Assembly: GCA_964405825.1 (NCBI GenBank)
Contig: CAYOPI010000004.1
Coordinates: forward strand, 1-64,000
Direction of reading: 5' to 3'
From: JBHJGM01 sp964405825
GTDB lineage: Bacteria; Verrucomicrobiota; Verrucomicrobiia; Opitutales; JBHJGM01
DNA: 64,000 nt
Under the pieces are notes generated by a model that had not been told where the DNA came from, did not search any database, and was given only the letters and a program-made list of their open reading frames with translations. Made by a program: the position numbers and the translations under genes. Every line of letters starts with the position of its first letter. Within the stretch, counting starts at the first letter, position 1. Positions 44,069-53,565 of this stretch are shown piece by piece.

Positions 44069-46816
44069 TTACAGCGAATCAATGTCCTGGAGGATTTCGC
44101 GGGGGCTGGAGCCGTTCTCGGGGCCGACGATGCCCTCGGCCTCGAGGATCTCCATGATACGGGCAGCCCGGTTGTAGCCGATTTTCAGGCGGCGCTGCAG
44201 CATGGAAGTGCTGGCCCGCTTGGAGGCGCGGAGGACTTCCAGCGCGTCGGGCACCATGTCGTCGTCCCACTGGCGGTCGCTGCCGGGTTTGTCGAAGGCG
44301 TCTTCCTCACCCTCGGCGTCGACGTGGGCCTGCACGTCCTCGGCGAAGCGCGGAGGACCGTTGGTGGCCTGCTGTTGGACGATCGAATTGATCTCCTCGT
44401 CGGAAACAAAGGCGCCCTGCGCGCGCACCATCTGCGCGGTGCCCGGGGGCATGAAGAGCATGTCGCCTTTGCCGATGAGTTTGTCGGCGCCCTGACCGTC
44501 GAGAATCGTGCGGCTGTCGACCTTTGAGGCGACCTTGAAGGCGATGCGGCTGGGCAGGTTGGCCTTGATCACGCCGGTGATGACGTTCACGGACGGGCGC
44601 TGGGTGGCGATGATCAGGTGGATGCCGGCGGCGCGGGCCAACTGGGCCAGACGGGCGATGCCCTGCTCGATGTCGGCGGGCGCCACCATCATCAGATCGG
44701 CCAGTTCGTCGATGATGCAGACGATGTAGGGCAGCTTGCGGTCGGGGATCTCGATCTCCTGATCGCGCGGCACCTCGATGCTGCCGAGGGCGGCGCGCTC
44801 CTCGGGCGACATGGAGGCATCCATCTCGTCGGCCTTGGCCTTCTCCTCCTTGTCCTTGAGGATCTTGGCGTTGAAGCCGGCGACGTTGCGCACGCCCACC
44901 TGGGCAAAAATCTGGTAGCGCCGTTCCATCTCGTTGATCAGCCACTTGAGCGCACCGGGCACCTTCTTGGGCTGGGTGACGACCGGGATCAACATGTGGG
45001 GCAGGCTGTTGAAAACCTGCATCTCCACGATCTTCGGGTCGACCATGATGAAGCGCAGATCCTCGGGGCTGGAGTGGTACAGCAGCGAGGCCACCACCGC
45101 ATTGATGCAGACTGTTTTGCCCGAACCGGTCGCCCCGGCGATGAGCAGGTGCGGCATCTTGGTCAGGTCGGCCACGACCGGCTTGCCGGTGACTTCCTTG
45201 CCCAGAACGATCGGAATCTCGGCCTTGGACTCGGCCCAGGCGCGGGACTCGATGATCTCGCGGATGCAGACCGATGAGGGCTTTTTGTTGGGCACCTCGA
45301 TGCCCACCGTGCCTTTGCCGGGAACGGGCGCGAGGATGCGCACGGCGGCCGCCTTCAGGCCCAGGGCGATGTTCTTGTCGAGATTCTCGATTTTCTCCAC
45401 GCGCACGCCCGCGGCCGGCTTGACCTCGTAACGTGTGATAACCGGGCCGGTCTGGACTTCGCTGGGCTCCACACGCACGCCAAACTGGTCGAGGATCTGC
45501 ACCAGCAAATCGGCGGTGGCACGATGGTCGTCGGTCGTCTGAGGCGGCTCTTCGACGGGTTCGGACAGCAGATCCACAGACGGGAAAACGTGATCGCCGC
45601 GGCGCTCGGGGACGGTGCCCTCGGCCTTCTCGACGCGCTCGCCGGAAACGACCTTGAGGTCGGCCTTGACCGCTTCGACCTTGGCCGGGCCCTCGGAGGT
45701 GGCGTGGAAAGGAGGCTTGGTTTCGGTGGCCGCCCGTTCCACGGGCGTGCGCTTGTTCTCGGGAATCGGTGCGAGGGTATCCTTGCGCGCCTCGCCCAGG
45801 GACAGGCGGCGACGGGCCATCTCCTTGCGCTCGGTCTCGCTGAAACCGGGACGCGACAGCTTGATGCCGGGAGGCGGCGGGGCCTCGACAGCCGATTTCG
45901 TCGTGCTTGAACGGCGCAACAGCGGCGGGTCTTTGTCGGCGTTGCCACCGGGCAGCGGATCGGGTTCGACGGGCAGGTTGGAAGCGGCGGCCTCGGCGTC
46001 GGACGCCTCGCGGGCGGCCTTGCGTTCGGCGCGTTTCTCCGCGGCCTTGGCCGCGCGGTTGCGAATCCAGCCCGTCAGCGTATCCCAGGCCTGCGCGGGA
46101 CGTTCAATAAAGATGGCGGTCAGCGCGATCAGGCTGGCCGAAACCAGAATGAAGCCGCTGCCAAAGGGCCCGAGCACCGGCCCGAGGAGCTGGCCGTGCA
46201 GGCTTTCGCCGATCAAGCCACCCCAGCCCTTCAAAAAGGTACCGGTTGCGGCGGCTTCGGCACTGCCCTGAAGGATGCGCGCCACCCCGGCACACAGGCC
46301 CAGCGTCGGCACGATCAGGGCCCACTTCCACCAGCGAAGAAACTGCGCGCGCTTGAAGAAGCACAGCAGGCTGGCCCAAAGCAGGAAGACCGGCCCCATC
46401 CAGGCCATCGCCCCGACAAGATAGTATCCCAGCGCGGCAAAGGTTGCTCCGAGCGGTCCGACCGGATTTCCGTTCTCAAGGACCTCGGTGGTATTGGTCA
46501 GAAAGGCCAGCGGGCCGCCTTCGGAGCCGTCGCTGCTGAGGCGTCCGTAAAAGTCCTGGCCCGGTGCGTAGCTCAGCAGGCTCGCACTCATCAGGACCGT
46601 CGCCGTCAGCACCACCAGTCCCAATACCGGGCGCGAACGCGGTGTGCGCCGGCCGATGGAGGTGGCGATCTCGGCCTCACCGTCGCCCTTGAGGGTGCCC
46701 CTGGGCTTGGCACCTTTGCGAAATTCCTTGGGCGGAGGTGCGTCCTTGGCCTTCTTGCGCTCGGGACGTTTCTTGGCCGCCTTTTTTGCGGCGGGCTTCT
46801 TTGCCTTGGATTTCAT
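44069..46816 (-). CDS. ftsK: DNA translocase FtsK/SpoIIIE
   Basis: The protein has 915 residues. A Lys/Ala/Pro-rich cytoplasmic N-terminus (~1-55) is followed by several membrane segments (~60-245) and a charged linker. The motor domain has Walker A GATGSGKT (K567) and Walker B YIVCIIDELADLMM near residue 700. The C-terminal ~65 residues are the gamma winged-helix domain (ASTSMLQRRLKIGYNRAARIMEIL) that reads KOPS-like DNA signals. It pumps chromosomal DNA at division and activates XerCD. It is divergent from manA with a 280-bp spacer that holds no gene. Confidence 0.96.
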   Translation of the reverse strand: MKSKAKKPAAKKAAKKRPERKKAKDAPPPKEFRKGAKPRGTLKGDGEAEIATSIGRRTPRSRPVLGLVVLTATVLMSASLLSYAPGQDFYGRLSSDGSEGGPLAFLTNTTEVLENGNPVGPLGATFAALGYYLVGAMAWMGPVFLLWASLLCFFKRAQFLRWWKWALIVPTLGLCAGVARILQGSAEAAATGTFLKGWGGLIGESLHGQLLGPVLGPFGSGFILVSASLIALTAIFIERPAQAWDTLTGWIRNRAAKAAEKRAERKAAREASDAEAAASNLPVEPDPLPGGNADKDPPLLRRSSTTKSAVEAPPPPGIKLSRPGFSETERKEMARRRLSLGEARKDTLAPIPENKRTPVERAATETKPPFHATSEGPAKVEAVKADLKVVSGERVEKAEGTVPERRGDHVFPSVDLLSEPVEEPPQTTDDHRATADLLVQILDQFGVRVEPSEVQTGPVITRYEVKPAAGVRVEKIENLDKNIALGLKAAAVRILAPVPGKGTVGIEVPNKKPSSVCIREIIESRAWAESKAEIPIVLGKEVTGKPVVADLTKMPHLLIAGATGSGKTVCINAVVASLLYHSSPEDLRFIMVDPKIVEMQVFNSLPHMLIPVVTQPKKVPGALKWLINEMERRYQIFAQVGVRNVAGFNAKILKDKEEKAKADEMDASMSPEERAALGSIEVPRDQEIEIPDRKLPYIVCIIDELADLMMVAPADIEQGIARLAQLARAAGIHLIIATQRPSVNVITGVIKANLPSRIAFKVASKVDSRTILDGQGADKLIGKGDMLFMPPGTAQMVRAQGAFVSDEEINSIVQQQATNGPPRFAEDVQAHVDAEGEEDAFDKPGSDRQWDDDMVPDALEVLRASKRASTSMLQRRLKIGYNRAARIMEILEAEGIVGPENGSSPREILQDIDSL

Positions 46817-47059
46817 CGTCTAGGAATCGATGGGCGGAGGCGGCCCGAGAGTGAAGGCGCGGACCTGCACAGGCCGCACGGACCGCTGGCGGATGCCGAC
46901 GGTGCCCCCTTCCCTCATCGTCAAATTCGCTGCAACGCTAATGGCGCCCCCTCTTGCCCTGAGTGAAACAGATTAAGGCCCCTCTCAGGCCAGACAAGCC
47001 CGAAGCCGGTGCCCCCGGCGACCACCGCTGGCACCCCCAAGGACCCGTCAGACGCCCGC

Positions 47060-47087
47060 TTGACCGGGGCCTGCGCTCGCGTATGCT
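47060..47087 (+). promoter_or_regulatory. Promoter for manA, close to leaderless
   Basis: TTGACC (47060-47065) and TATGCT (47082-47087) are spaced by 16 nt. The manA ATG begins 9 nt after the -10 element, so the transcript would have at most a few leader bases. Confidence 0.55.
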
Positions 47088-47096
47088 GGTTCGCTT

Positions 47097-48050
47097 ATGC
47101 CAACGGTACGTTTCGAGGCGATTTACCAGCAACGCGTCTGGGGTGGGCGCAAGCTGGCCGACGCGCTGGGCCGTACCCTGCCCGAGGCGGATGTTCCCTA
47201 CGGCGAGGCTTGGGAGATCGTCGACCGCCCGGAGGCCAACTCAAGCATCTCCGGCGGCCCGCACATCGGCAAGACCCTCCGCGAAGCCCTCCAGGCCGAC
47301 GCCGCCGCGCTCATGGGCCCAGGTTGGGATGCTGCGAAACCATTCCCGCTGCTGGTGAAGTGGCTGGACTGCCGCGAACGCCTGAGCCTGCAGGTACACC
47401 CGCCGGCCTCGGTCGCCCCGAGCCTTGGCGGGGAGCCCAAGACCGAGAACTGGTTCATCGCCCAGGCCGAAGCGGACGCCTCCCTCATCGTGGGCCTGCG
47501 TCAGGGCGTCGACCGCGATGCGTTTGAGAAAGCACTCCAGGCAGAGGAACTGGAGCGCTGCCTGCACCGCTTTCCCGTGCGGGCGGGCCAGTCGATTTTC
47601 GTGCCCAGTGGGCGTCTGCACGCCATCGATGCGGGCAACCTTATCCTCGAGATTCAGCAGAATTCCGACACCACCTACCGCGTTTACGACTGGGGGCGGG
47701 TGGGCCTGGACGGCCAGCCCCGCCAGCTGCACCTCGAGCAGTCAATGCAGAGCATCGACTGGGACGACGCCGAGCCCGAGCCCATCACCACCGGCACCGG
47801 CGAGACCATCCTGGCCGACTGCCCGCACTTTCGCCTGCGTTACCAGCTGATTGGTCCGGGTATGGGTCTGGAGTTCCCGGCCTCGGAGCAGCCGTTTCTG
47901 CTTTCGATCATCGACGGCCGGCTCAAGGACGTCGACACCGGCGAGTCCCTGCAACGCGGCGAGAACGTGCTGGTGCCCTTTGCCGACGGAGGGCGCTTCA
48001 CCGCCGAGGCGCCGGCCGCCGTCATTGTCACCGACCACTTTGTGAACTAG
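47097..48050 (+). CDS. manA: Class I mannose-6-phosphate isomerase
   Basis: This 317-residue zinc enzyme interconverts mannose-6-phosphate and fructose-6-phosphate. Zinc ligands are visible in LSLQVHPP (Gln, His), KTENWF (Glu) and PSGRLHAID (His). The cupin core continues LEIQQNSDTTYRVYDWGR. The short length (~315) is that of the B. subtilis-like type. A promoter-like pair lies directly before the ATG. It is first in a co-directional run with grpE (22 bp) and dnaJ. Confidence 0.93.
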   Translation: MPTVRFEAIYQQRVWGGRKLADALGRTLPEADVPYGEAWEIVDRPEANSSISGGPHIGKTLREALQADAAALMGPGWDAAKPFPLLVKWLDCRERLSLQVHPPASVAPSLGGEPKTENWFIAQAEADASLIVGLRQGVDRDAFEKALQAEELERCLHRFPVRAGQSIFVPSGRLHAIDAGNLILEIQQNSDTTYRVYDWGRVGLDGQPRQLHLEQSMQSIDWDDAEPEPITTGTGETILADCPHFRLRYQLIGPGMGLEFPASEQPFLLSIIDGRLKDVDTGESLQRGENVLVPFADGGRFTAEAPAAVIVTDHFVN

Positions 48051-48072
48051 GGCGTATTTGCCCAAGACCAAG

Positions 48073-48669
48073 ATGACCCAGACCGATTCCAAAGCCGAAT
48101 CCGACGAGCCCACGCCGCCTTCCGCAACCAGGGAGGCAGATCTGTCCGAGGCGGAGGAGACCTCCGCCGAGCCTTCGGACACTGCGGCGCTGCTCGCCCG
48201 CCTCGACGAGGTACAGGCACAGCTGGCCCAGGAAAAGGAGCGTTACCTGCGCGCGGTGGCCGACCTGGACAACTTCCGCCGCCGCGTCGCCCGCGATAAA
48301 GAGGAACTGCGTCAGTTCGGGCTGACCGACTTTGTGCAAAGCCTGCTGCCCGCGCTGGACAACCTGCAGCTGGGCCTGCAGGCCCTCGACACGCACGATC
48401 TGCCCAAGCAAGCCGCGGGCATGCTCGAGGGTTTCCGTTTCGTGGGCCAGCAGATCCAGAAGGTCTTTTCCGAGCATGGCGTCGAGACGCTTGAGCCTGA
48501 GGGCGAGACCTTCGACCCCAACCTGCACGACTGCGTCTCGCACGAGCCCAGCGACACCATCGCCGAAGACACCGTCATTCGCGTGATGCGCACCGGCTAC
48601 CGACTGAACGGTCGCCTGCTGCGGCCCGCCTCTGTCGTCGTGTCCAGCGGTGCTTCGACGGCTGAGTAA
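48073..48669 (+). CDS. grpE: Nucleotide exchange factor GrpE
   Basis: The protein has 198 residues from ATG 48073 (TTG at 48058 also open). An acidic, disordered N-terminus (~1-45) leads to the long coiled coil (EVQAQLAQEKERYLRAVADLDNFRRRVARDKEEL) and the beta domain with FDPNLHDCVSHEPSDTIAEDTVIRVMRTGYRLNGRLLRPA. It releases ADP from DnaK. dnaJ follows after 66 bp; dnaK is elsewhere and no CIRCE element was seen. Confidence 0.96.
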   Translation: MTQTDSKAESDEPTPPSATREADLSEAEETSAEPSDTAALLARLDEVQAQLAQEKERYLRAVADLDNFRRRVARDKEELRQFGLTDFVQSLLPALDNLQLGLQALDTHDLPKQAAGMLEGFRFVGQQIQKVFSEHGVETLEPEGETFDPNLHDCVSHEPSDTIAEDTVIRVMRTGYRLNGRLLRPASVVVSSGASTAE

Positions 48670-48735
48670 GCCGGCCGCGCGCCCTCGAATCTTTCGCCTG
48701 TTCGCGTTTCAACTCGACCTGCCCAAGAGCCCGCC

Positions 48736-49902
48736 ATGGCTGAGAAGAAGGACTACTACGAGCTGCTGGAGGTGTCGCGTGACGTGTCCGAGTCGGAGCT
48801 GAAAAAGGCCTATCGCAAGATGGCCGTGAAGTACCACCCCGACAAGAACAAGGGTGACCCGGACGCCGAGGAGGCCTTCAAGCAGATCGGCGAAGCCTAC
48901 GAAGTGCTCAAGGATCCGGACAAGCGCGCGGCCTACGATCGCTACGGCCACGCCGCCTTCCAACAGGGCGGTGTGGGCGCCGGTCGCGGCGGCTTTGGCG
49001 GCTTTCACGATCCCTTCGACATCTTCCGCGAAGTCTTCGGCGGCGGGGGCGGAGGAGGCGGGGGCGGCATCTTCGAGGATCTCTTCGGTGGCGGCGGCGG
49101 ACGCAGCAGCCGCGGTGGCCCTCAGGTTGGCAACGACCTGCGCTACGATCTGGAGATTTCGCTGGAGGAAGCCGCCAAAGGCGTCGAACGCGAAATCGAG
49201 TACCGCCGCCACGTGACCTGCGAACGCTGCAATGGCAACGGCGCTGAACCCGGCAGCAAGCCCGTCACCTGCATGACCTGCGGCGGCAGCGGCCAGGTGA
49301 TCCGGCGTCTGGGCGGCTTTGCCACCGTGCGCCAGACCTGCCCGACCTGCTCGGGCTCCGGCACGCAGATTGACAGCCCCTGTACGAGCTGCGGCGGCGA
49401 GGGTCTCGAGGTCAACCGCCACACCTTGAGCGTGCGCATTCCCGCGGGCGTGGACACGGGCTCGAAGCTGCGCTCCAGCGGAAGCGGAGACGCGGGTCCG
49501 AGGGGAGGCCCGGCCGGCGATCTCTACATCGTCATCCACGTTACCGAGGACGAGATCTTCGAGCGCGACGGCGACGATCTCTTCTGCGAAATCCCGATCA
49601 AGTTCACGCTGGCCACCCTCGGCGGAACCATCGAAGTACCCACCCTGAGCGGACGGGCCTCGCTGAAGATTCCCGCCGCCACGCAGACCGGCACCACCTT
49701 TCGCCTGCGCAAGAAGGGCATGCCCAATCTGCGCACCGGCGACCCGGGAGATCAGCTGGTGCGCGTGCATGTCGAGGTGCCGTCCAAGCTCACCTCCGAC
49801 CAACGGGAGAAGCTCGAGGCCTTTGCGCTGGCCTGCGGCGACGCCGAGAAGCCGGTGGGCGAGTCCTTCTTCGAAAAGGCTAAGCGCTGGTTTGAGACCT
49901 AG
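48736..49902 (+). CDS. dnaJ: Chaperone protein DnaJ
   Basis: This 388-residue co-chaperone has all type I domains. The J domain has the HPD triad at residues 34-36. The Gly/Phe-rich segment (~70-135) is unusually long in glycine runs. The zinc region (~155-225) carries four CxxCxGxG repeats (CERCNGNG, CMTCGGSG, CPTCSGSG, CTSCGGEG). The C-terminal substrate-binding domains are complete. It delivers clients to DnaK and stimulates its ATPase. Confidence 0.97.
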   Translation: MAEKKDYYELLEVSRDVSESELKKAYRKMAVKYHPDKNKGDPDAEEAFKQIGEAYEVLKDPDKRAAYDRYGHAAFQQGGVGAGRGGFGGFHDPFDIFREVFGGGGGGGGGGIFEDLFGGGGGRSSRGGPQVGNDLRYDLEISLEEAAKGVEREIEYRRHVTCERCNGNGAEPGSKPVTCMTCGGSGQVIRRLGGFATVRQTCPTCSGSGTQIDSPCTSCGGEGLEVNRHTLSVRIPAGVDTGSKLRSSGSGDAGPRGGPAGDLYIVIHVTEDEIFERDGDDLFCEIPIKFTLATLGGTIEVPTLSGRASLKIPAATQTGTTFRLRKKGMPNLRTGDPGDQLVRVHVEVPSKLTSDQREKLEAFALACGDAEKPVGESFFEKAKRWFET

Positions 49903-49944
49903 GGCAATCGCCTCGGACCATCGCCGCCGCCCAAACCCCAGCCC

Positions 49945-50937
49945 ATGAAGCGCAACTACACGATTGAGCTGATGCGGCTGCTGGCCGCCTACGGCGTCGT
50001 CTTTGCGCACATCATTCCGGCGACGGATCTCTCGCAGGACATCCTTCCGTTTCTGAGTGTCCTCGTGGTGGTGCCGTTCTTCTGCGTGGCCTCGCTCTTC
50101 TTTTTCCAAAGCCGCGGCGCTGAGTTGAAACATCTCCAACTGTCCCGCCTGGCGGTGCCGTTCGTCTGCTGGTCAGGCATCTATTCGCTACTGCGTTACG
50201 CCAAGAGCCAGATGAGCGGCGAGTCCTTCGAGGTCAGTCTGCTGTCGCTTTTGCAAGGCGGAGCCAGTCTGCAACTCTGGTTCATCCCGGCTTTGATCTG
50301 CTTCCAGCTGACGGCGTGGGCCTGCTTCTCTCTTGGGCGACTGCGCCAGGGAAAGTGGGTGGAGGCGGTCGCCGGCGGCGCGTTCTTGCTGCTGCTTGTC
50401 TTGATGGGCGAGGTGTATGGGTATTCCGGATACGTCATCGGTGAAGGCTTTCCCATGTACGTGGTCGCTCTGGTCTACGTTGCCGGCGTGCAGGCGGTTG
50501 TGCTGCTGAATCGGCGCGCGTGTTTCGACGCGGCTGCGGCAAGGTATGCCACCATCGCCGCGGCCATTGCACTGCTGGCGGTCTTTCTGATGGCGTTGCC
50601 CAGGGAAGACCTCGTGGCACCGGTGGTCGCCTGCGTGGGCGTCCTTGCCGCCTGCCTGGCCAACGGACTTACCCAACTGAGGCCTTCGCTGATTTGGCTG
50701 TGCAGCACGGCCTACGGTGTCTTTCTGGTGCACCCAATCTTCATCGAAGCGGTGAAGTTCATCGGGCCGCGGGCGGGTCTGGACGTGGTCCCGTTCACCG
50801 CCTGGTCGCGGCCAATCTTCGCGCTGATCGTCTTTGTTCTTTCGGCGCTGGCCGTTGCACTGATTCGAAAGACTCCCCTCCGCTTCGCGCTCCTGGGCGA
50901 GAAGCCACCCAAACCCGCGAAGACCAAAGCCCCATGA
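49945..50937 (+). CDS. Acyltransferase-3-family membrane protein
   Basis: This 330-residue protein is strongly hydrophobic with about ten membrane segments. The N-terminal RNYTIELMRLLAAYGVVFAHI holds the family's His in the first helix, and PFFCVASLFFFQSR and GVFLVHPIFIEAV are the later conserved parts. Such proteins transfer acyl or succinyl groups to surface polysaccharides. Its stop overlaps the rfaE2 ATG (ATGA), so the two are coupled, which agrees with a role at the cell envelope. Confidence 0.82.
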   Translation: MKRNYTIELMRLLAAYGVVFAHIIPATDLSQDILPFLSVLVVVPFFCVASLFFFQSRGAELKHLQLSRLAVPFVCWSGIYSLLRYAKSQMSGESFEVSLLSLLQGGASLQLWFIPALICFQLTAWACFSLGRLRQGKWVEAVAGGAFLLLLVLMGEVYGYSGYVIGEGFPMYVVALVYVAGVQAVVLLNRRACFDAAAARYATIAAAIALLAVFLMALPREDLVAPVVACVGVLAACLANGLTQLRPSLIWLCSTAYGVFLVHPIFIEAVKFIGPRAGLDVVPFTAWSRPIFALIVFVLSALAVALIRKTPLRFALLGEKPPKPAKTKAP

Positions 50938-51440
50938 ACGCCTTCCCCAACCCAAAGCTTTTTGAATCGCTGGAACAGGCCCAAAGCGCCCGTGCATCCC
51001 TGCTGGATTCCGGTGGCTCACTCGTCCTGACCAACGGCTGCTTTGACTTGCTGCATCCGGGACACCTCAGCTTCCTGCGGGCGGCACGTGCAGAGGGCGA
51101 CGCGCTCTGGGTGGCGCTCAATGCCGACGCCAGTGTCCGCGCCCTCAAGGGGCCCAGGCGTCCTGTCTTGAATCAGCAGGAGCGCGCCTACGCCATGGCG
51201 GCGCTTTCCTTCGTCGACCGTATCCTGATCTTTGAGACGGCGCGCCTGACCGTGGAGCTCCGCGCGCTGCAGCCGGATGTCTACGTCAAAGCCGGCGACT
51301 ACACGCTGGATTCGCTCGACCCCGGAGAGCGCGCTGCCCTCGAGGAAGCCGGTACGCAGATTCGCTTCCTGCCCTTTCTGAAAGGCTACAGCACCACCGC
51401 CTTGATCGAAAAGATTGCCGCCGCCGCCGATACCTTCTAG
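50934..51440 (+). CDS. rfaE2: D-glycero-beta-D-manno-heptose 1-phosphate adenylyltransferase-type enzyme
   Basis: The protein has 168 residues from ATG 50934, overlapping the acyltransferase stop. The cytidylyltransferase-like motif LTNGCFDLLHPGHLSFL has the H-x-G-H (HPGH) nucleotide site. GPRRPVLNQQERAYAMAAL, YVKAGDYTLDSL and LPFLKGYSTTALIEKI are typical of the separate RfaE domain II. It activates heptose for lipopolysaccharide core synthesis, so an LPS-type outer membrane is likely. Confidence 0.9.
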   Translation: MNAFPNPKLFESLEQAQSARASLLDSGGSLVLTNGCFDLLHPGHLSFLRAARAEGDALWVALNADASVRALKGPRRPVLNQQERAYAMAALSFVDRILIFETARLTVELRALQPDVYVKAGDYTLDSLDPGERAALEEAGTQIRFLPFLKGYSTTALIEKIAAAADTF

Positions 51441-51452
51441 TCCCTCACGCAA

Positions 51453-52034
51453 ATGATGCGCGTGGGTATTCTGGGTTCGGGCCGAGGCTCCAACGCGCGC
51501 GCGATTCTGGAGGCGGAGGCCTCGGGCAACCTCGGTCCGGCAACGATCGCGGGCCTGCTCAGCGACCGCGCAGAAGCGCCCATTCTCGCGCTCGGGCAGC
51601 GCTTTGGCCGCCCGGCCAGACACATTCCGCCGGGCCGTTTTCGCACCAAACTCGAGCCCGAGGCCGAGGCCGCCTTTGTCGCCCAACTGCAGGAGTGGGC
51701 GGTGGATCTCGTCGTGCTGGCGGGTTTTATGAGGGTGGTCAAGGCACCCCTGCTCGAGGCTTTCGAGGGGCGCATGCTCAACCTGCACCCCAGCCTGCTG
51801 CCGAGCTTTCCGGGGCTCAACGCCATCGGCCAGGCCTTTGACTACGGCGTACGCTACACCGGCTGCACGGTGCACTGGGTCAATGCCGAAGTGGATTGCG
51901 GGCAAATCATCGACCAGTCCGTCGTCCGTATCGAGCCAACGGATACACTCGAAACTCTGGAGGAAAAGGTGCATGCCGCCGAACACGCTCTGTTGCCCGC
52001 CGTGATCGCTCGGCTGGCCATCGCCTGCGCATGA
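51453..52034 (+). CDS. purN: Phosphoribosylglycinamide formyltransferase
   Basis: The protein has 193 residues. It transfers formyl from 10-formyl-THF to GAR in purine synthesis. GSGRGSNARAIL binds the phosphate, and NLHPSLLPSFPG contains the catalytic His with the preceding Asn. The Asp of VDCGQIIDQ (YTGCTVHWVNAEVD) completes the triad. The start may be either of two adjacent ATG codons. The stop overlaps the prmA ATG. Confidence 0.95.
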   Translation: MMRVGILGSGRGSNARAILEAEASGNLGPATIAGLLSDRAEAPILALGQRFGRPARHIPPGRFRTKLEPEAEAAFVAQLQEWAVDLVVLAGFMRVVKAPLLEAFEGRMLNLHPSLLPSFPGLNAIGQAFDYGVRYTGCTVHWVNAEVDCGQIIDQSVVRIEPTDTLETLEEKVHAAEHALLPAVIARLAIACA

Positions 52035-52924
52035 TCGAACTGCACGCCAACGTCGAAGTCGATCTGGCCGAGCGCCTGGAAGCGCACTTTTGCGAGTGGC
52101 TGCGTTCGCCCTGGAGCCTGTTGCAGGAACGCTCCGGGCTACCGTATCGCCTTTCCGGATACTTTGAGGATCCCTCCGAGGCGAATCACGCCTGGCACTC
52201 CTTGCGCGATGCGTTTCCCGAACTGCCGGAGGCACCGGCCTCACGCACGCTCGACGATGCGGACTGGCAGAACGCCTACAAGGCATTCATCCAGCCCTGG
52301 CAGGAGCGCGATGTGCACTGGGTGCCGCTTTGGGAGCGCGCTACCTACGCGGTCCCCGAGGACCACGTGGCGCTCTATCTGGACGCGGGCATGGCCTTTG
52401 GCACCGGCAGCCACGAGACGACCCGGCTGTGCCTGCGGCGGCTCCTGGACTTCCGCGACGCACGGGGCGACCACTTCGCTGAAACCCGCCTGCTCGACGC
52501 GGGCTGCGGTTCAGGCATCCTCGCCCTGACCGCCTGCAAGCTGGGCTGGCGGCAGGTTGCAGGCTTTGACCGCGACCCCGAAGCCATTCGCGTTTCGCGG
52601 GAGAACGCGCAGGCCAACGACCTGCCACTGGGCGCGGCCGACTTCTTTGAGGCTGCGCTGGAAGATGGGCTGCACCAGCGTGAGGCCGATCTGGTCATCG
52701 CGAACATTCAGGCCGACGTGCTCATGCTGCATGGGCCCGAACTGCTGCAAAGCGTTCGGCCCGGTGGATGGCTGGTGCTCAGCGGCGTGCTCGCGGTTGA
52801 GTGGGCAGACACCGCAGCGTTCTTCCACCAGCAGGCGCGCGCTATCTGGTCACCGGACACGCCACGCCCCGAGGTCGAGAGCATGGGCGAGTGGTCCGTC
52901 CTGCGCCTGGGCCGGCCGGGTTAG
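52031..52924 (+). CDS. prmA: Ribosomal protein L11 methyltransferase
   Basis: The protein has 297 residues from ATG 52031 within ATGA. The N-terminal substrate-recognition part leads to DAGMAFGTGSHETTRLCL, the SAM loop LLDAGCGSGIL and VIANIQADVLM (NIxA-type active-site loop). It trimethylates L11. Its stop shares four bases with the convergent thiE stop. Confidence 0.93.
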   Translation: MIELHANVEVDLAERLEAHFCEWLRSPWSLLQERSGLPYRLSGYFEDPSEANHAWHSLRDAFPELPEAPASRTLDDADWQNAYKAFIQPWQERDVHWVPLWERATYAVPEDHVALYLDAGMAFGTGSHETTRLCLRRLLDFRDARGDHFAETRLLDAGCGSGILALTACKLGWRQVAGFDRDPEAIRVSRENAQANDLPLGAADFFEAALEDGLHQREADLVIANIQADVLMLHGPELLQSVRPGGWLVLSGVLAVEWADTAAFFHQQARAIWSPDTPRPEVESMGEWSVLRLGRPG

Positions 52925-53562
52925 TCGACGAAACGCCGGCGAATCTCACGAACCACGGCGGCGGTGTCGTCGGCCTGCAAGGCATCCGAAACCACGACCA
53001 CGCGCGGAGCGCCGGCGGCTTGAACGGCGTTCGCGGTCCTTCGGTTAACGCCGCCGATCGCGAACCACGGCAACGTCGGTGCCAGGGCCGCCACCTCGGC
53101 CACCAGGTCCAAGCCAACCGCGGCATACTCGGGCTTGGTCGCCGTCGCGTAAACGGGTCCAACACAAAAGTAGTCCAGCACGGCCGCCTGCGCAATTGCC
53201 CCTTGCGCCTGCGCCAGGGAATGCGTCGACAGGCCAAGGATGCGATCTTCGCCGAGCTGCGATCGGGCTGCGGCCACGGCCATGTCATCCTGACCAATGT
53301 GCGCGCCAAGCCCATCGTACTGCGCGGCCAGGGTGACGTCATCGTTGAGCGTCAGCGGCACCCGCGCATCGAGAAAAACGGGCAGGAGTCGATCGATCAG
53401 ACGACGCAGGGCCGCCTCGTCGGCCTCCTTCGCGCGCAGCTCCACAATGTCCGCCCCGCCATCAATCAGCGCACGGGCCCTGGCTTCGTACTGCGCCTCG
53501 CCGCTCAGGTAACCCGCGTCGAGAATACCGTAGAAGCGCGCCTGAACAAGCGAGGGACGCAC
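52921..53562 (-). CDS. thiE: Thiamine phosphate synthase
   Basis: The protein has 213 residues from a GTG at 53562. This TIM barrel couples the pyrimidine and thiazole moieties. ADIVELRAKEAD, PLTLNDDVTLA, GAHIGQDDM, LGLSTHSL and YFCVGPVYATATKPEYAAVG and WFAIGGVN are the family blocks in order. It is the last gene of the accB-accC-asp23-amaP block, 3 bp after the preceding stop. No other thiamine gene is near. Confidence 0.92.
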   Translation of the reverse strand: MRPSLVQARFYGILDAGYLSGEAQYEARARALIDGGADIVELRAKEADEAALRRLIDRLLPVFLDARVPLTLNDDVTLAAQYDGLGAHIGQDDMAVAAARSQLGEDRILGLSTHSLAQAQGAIAQAAVLDYFCVGPVYATATKPEYAAVGLDLVAEVAALAPTLPWFAIGGVNRRTANAVQAAGAPRVVVVSDALQADDTAAVVREIRRRFVD

Positions 53563-53565
53563 CGC

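Noticed and set aside
46817..47096. Small gene or tRNA in the ftsK-manA spacer
   Set aside because: Only GC-biased short frames and no tRNA-like arms; the region is best read as divergent promoters.
48051..48735. CIRCE heat-shock element for grpE-dnaJ
   Set aside because: No TTAGCACTC-N9-GAGTGCTAA-like repeat was found, and hrcA is not adjacent.
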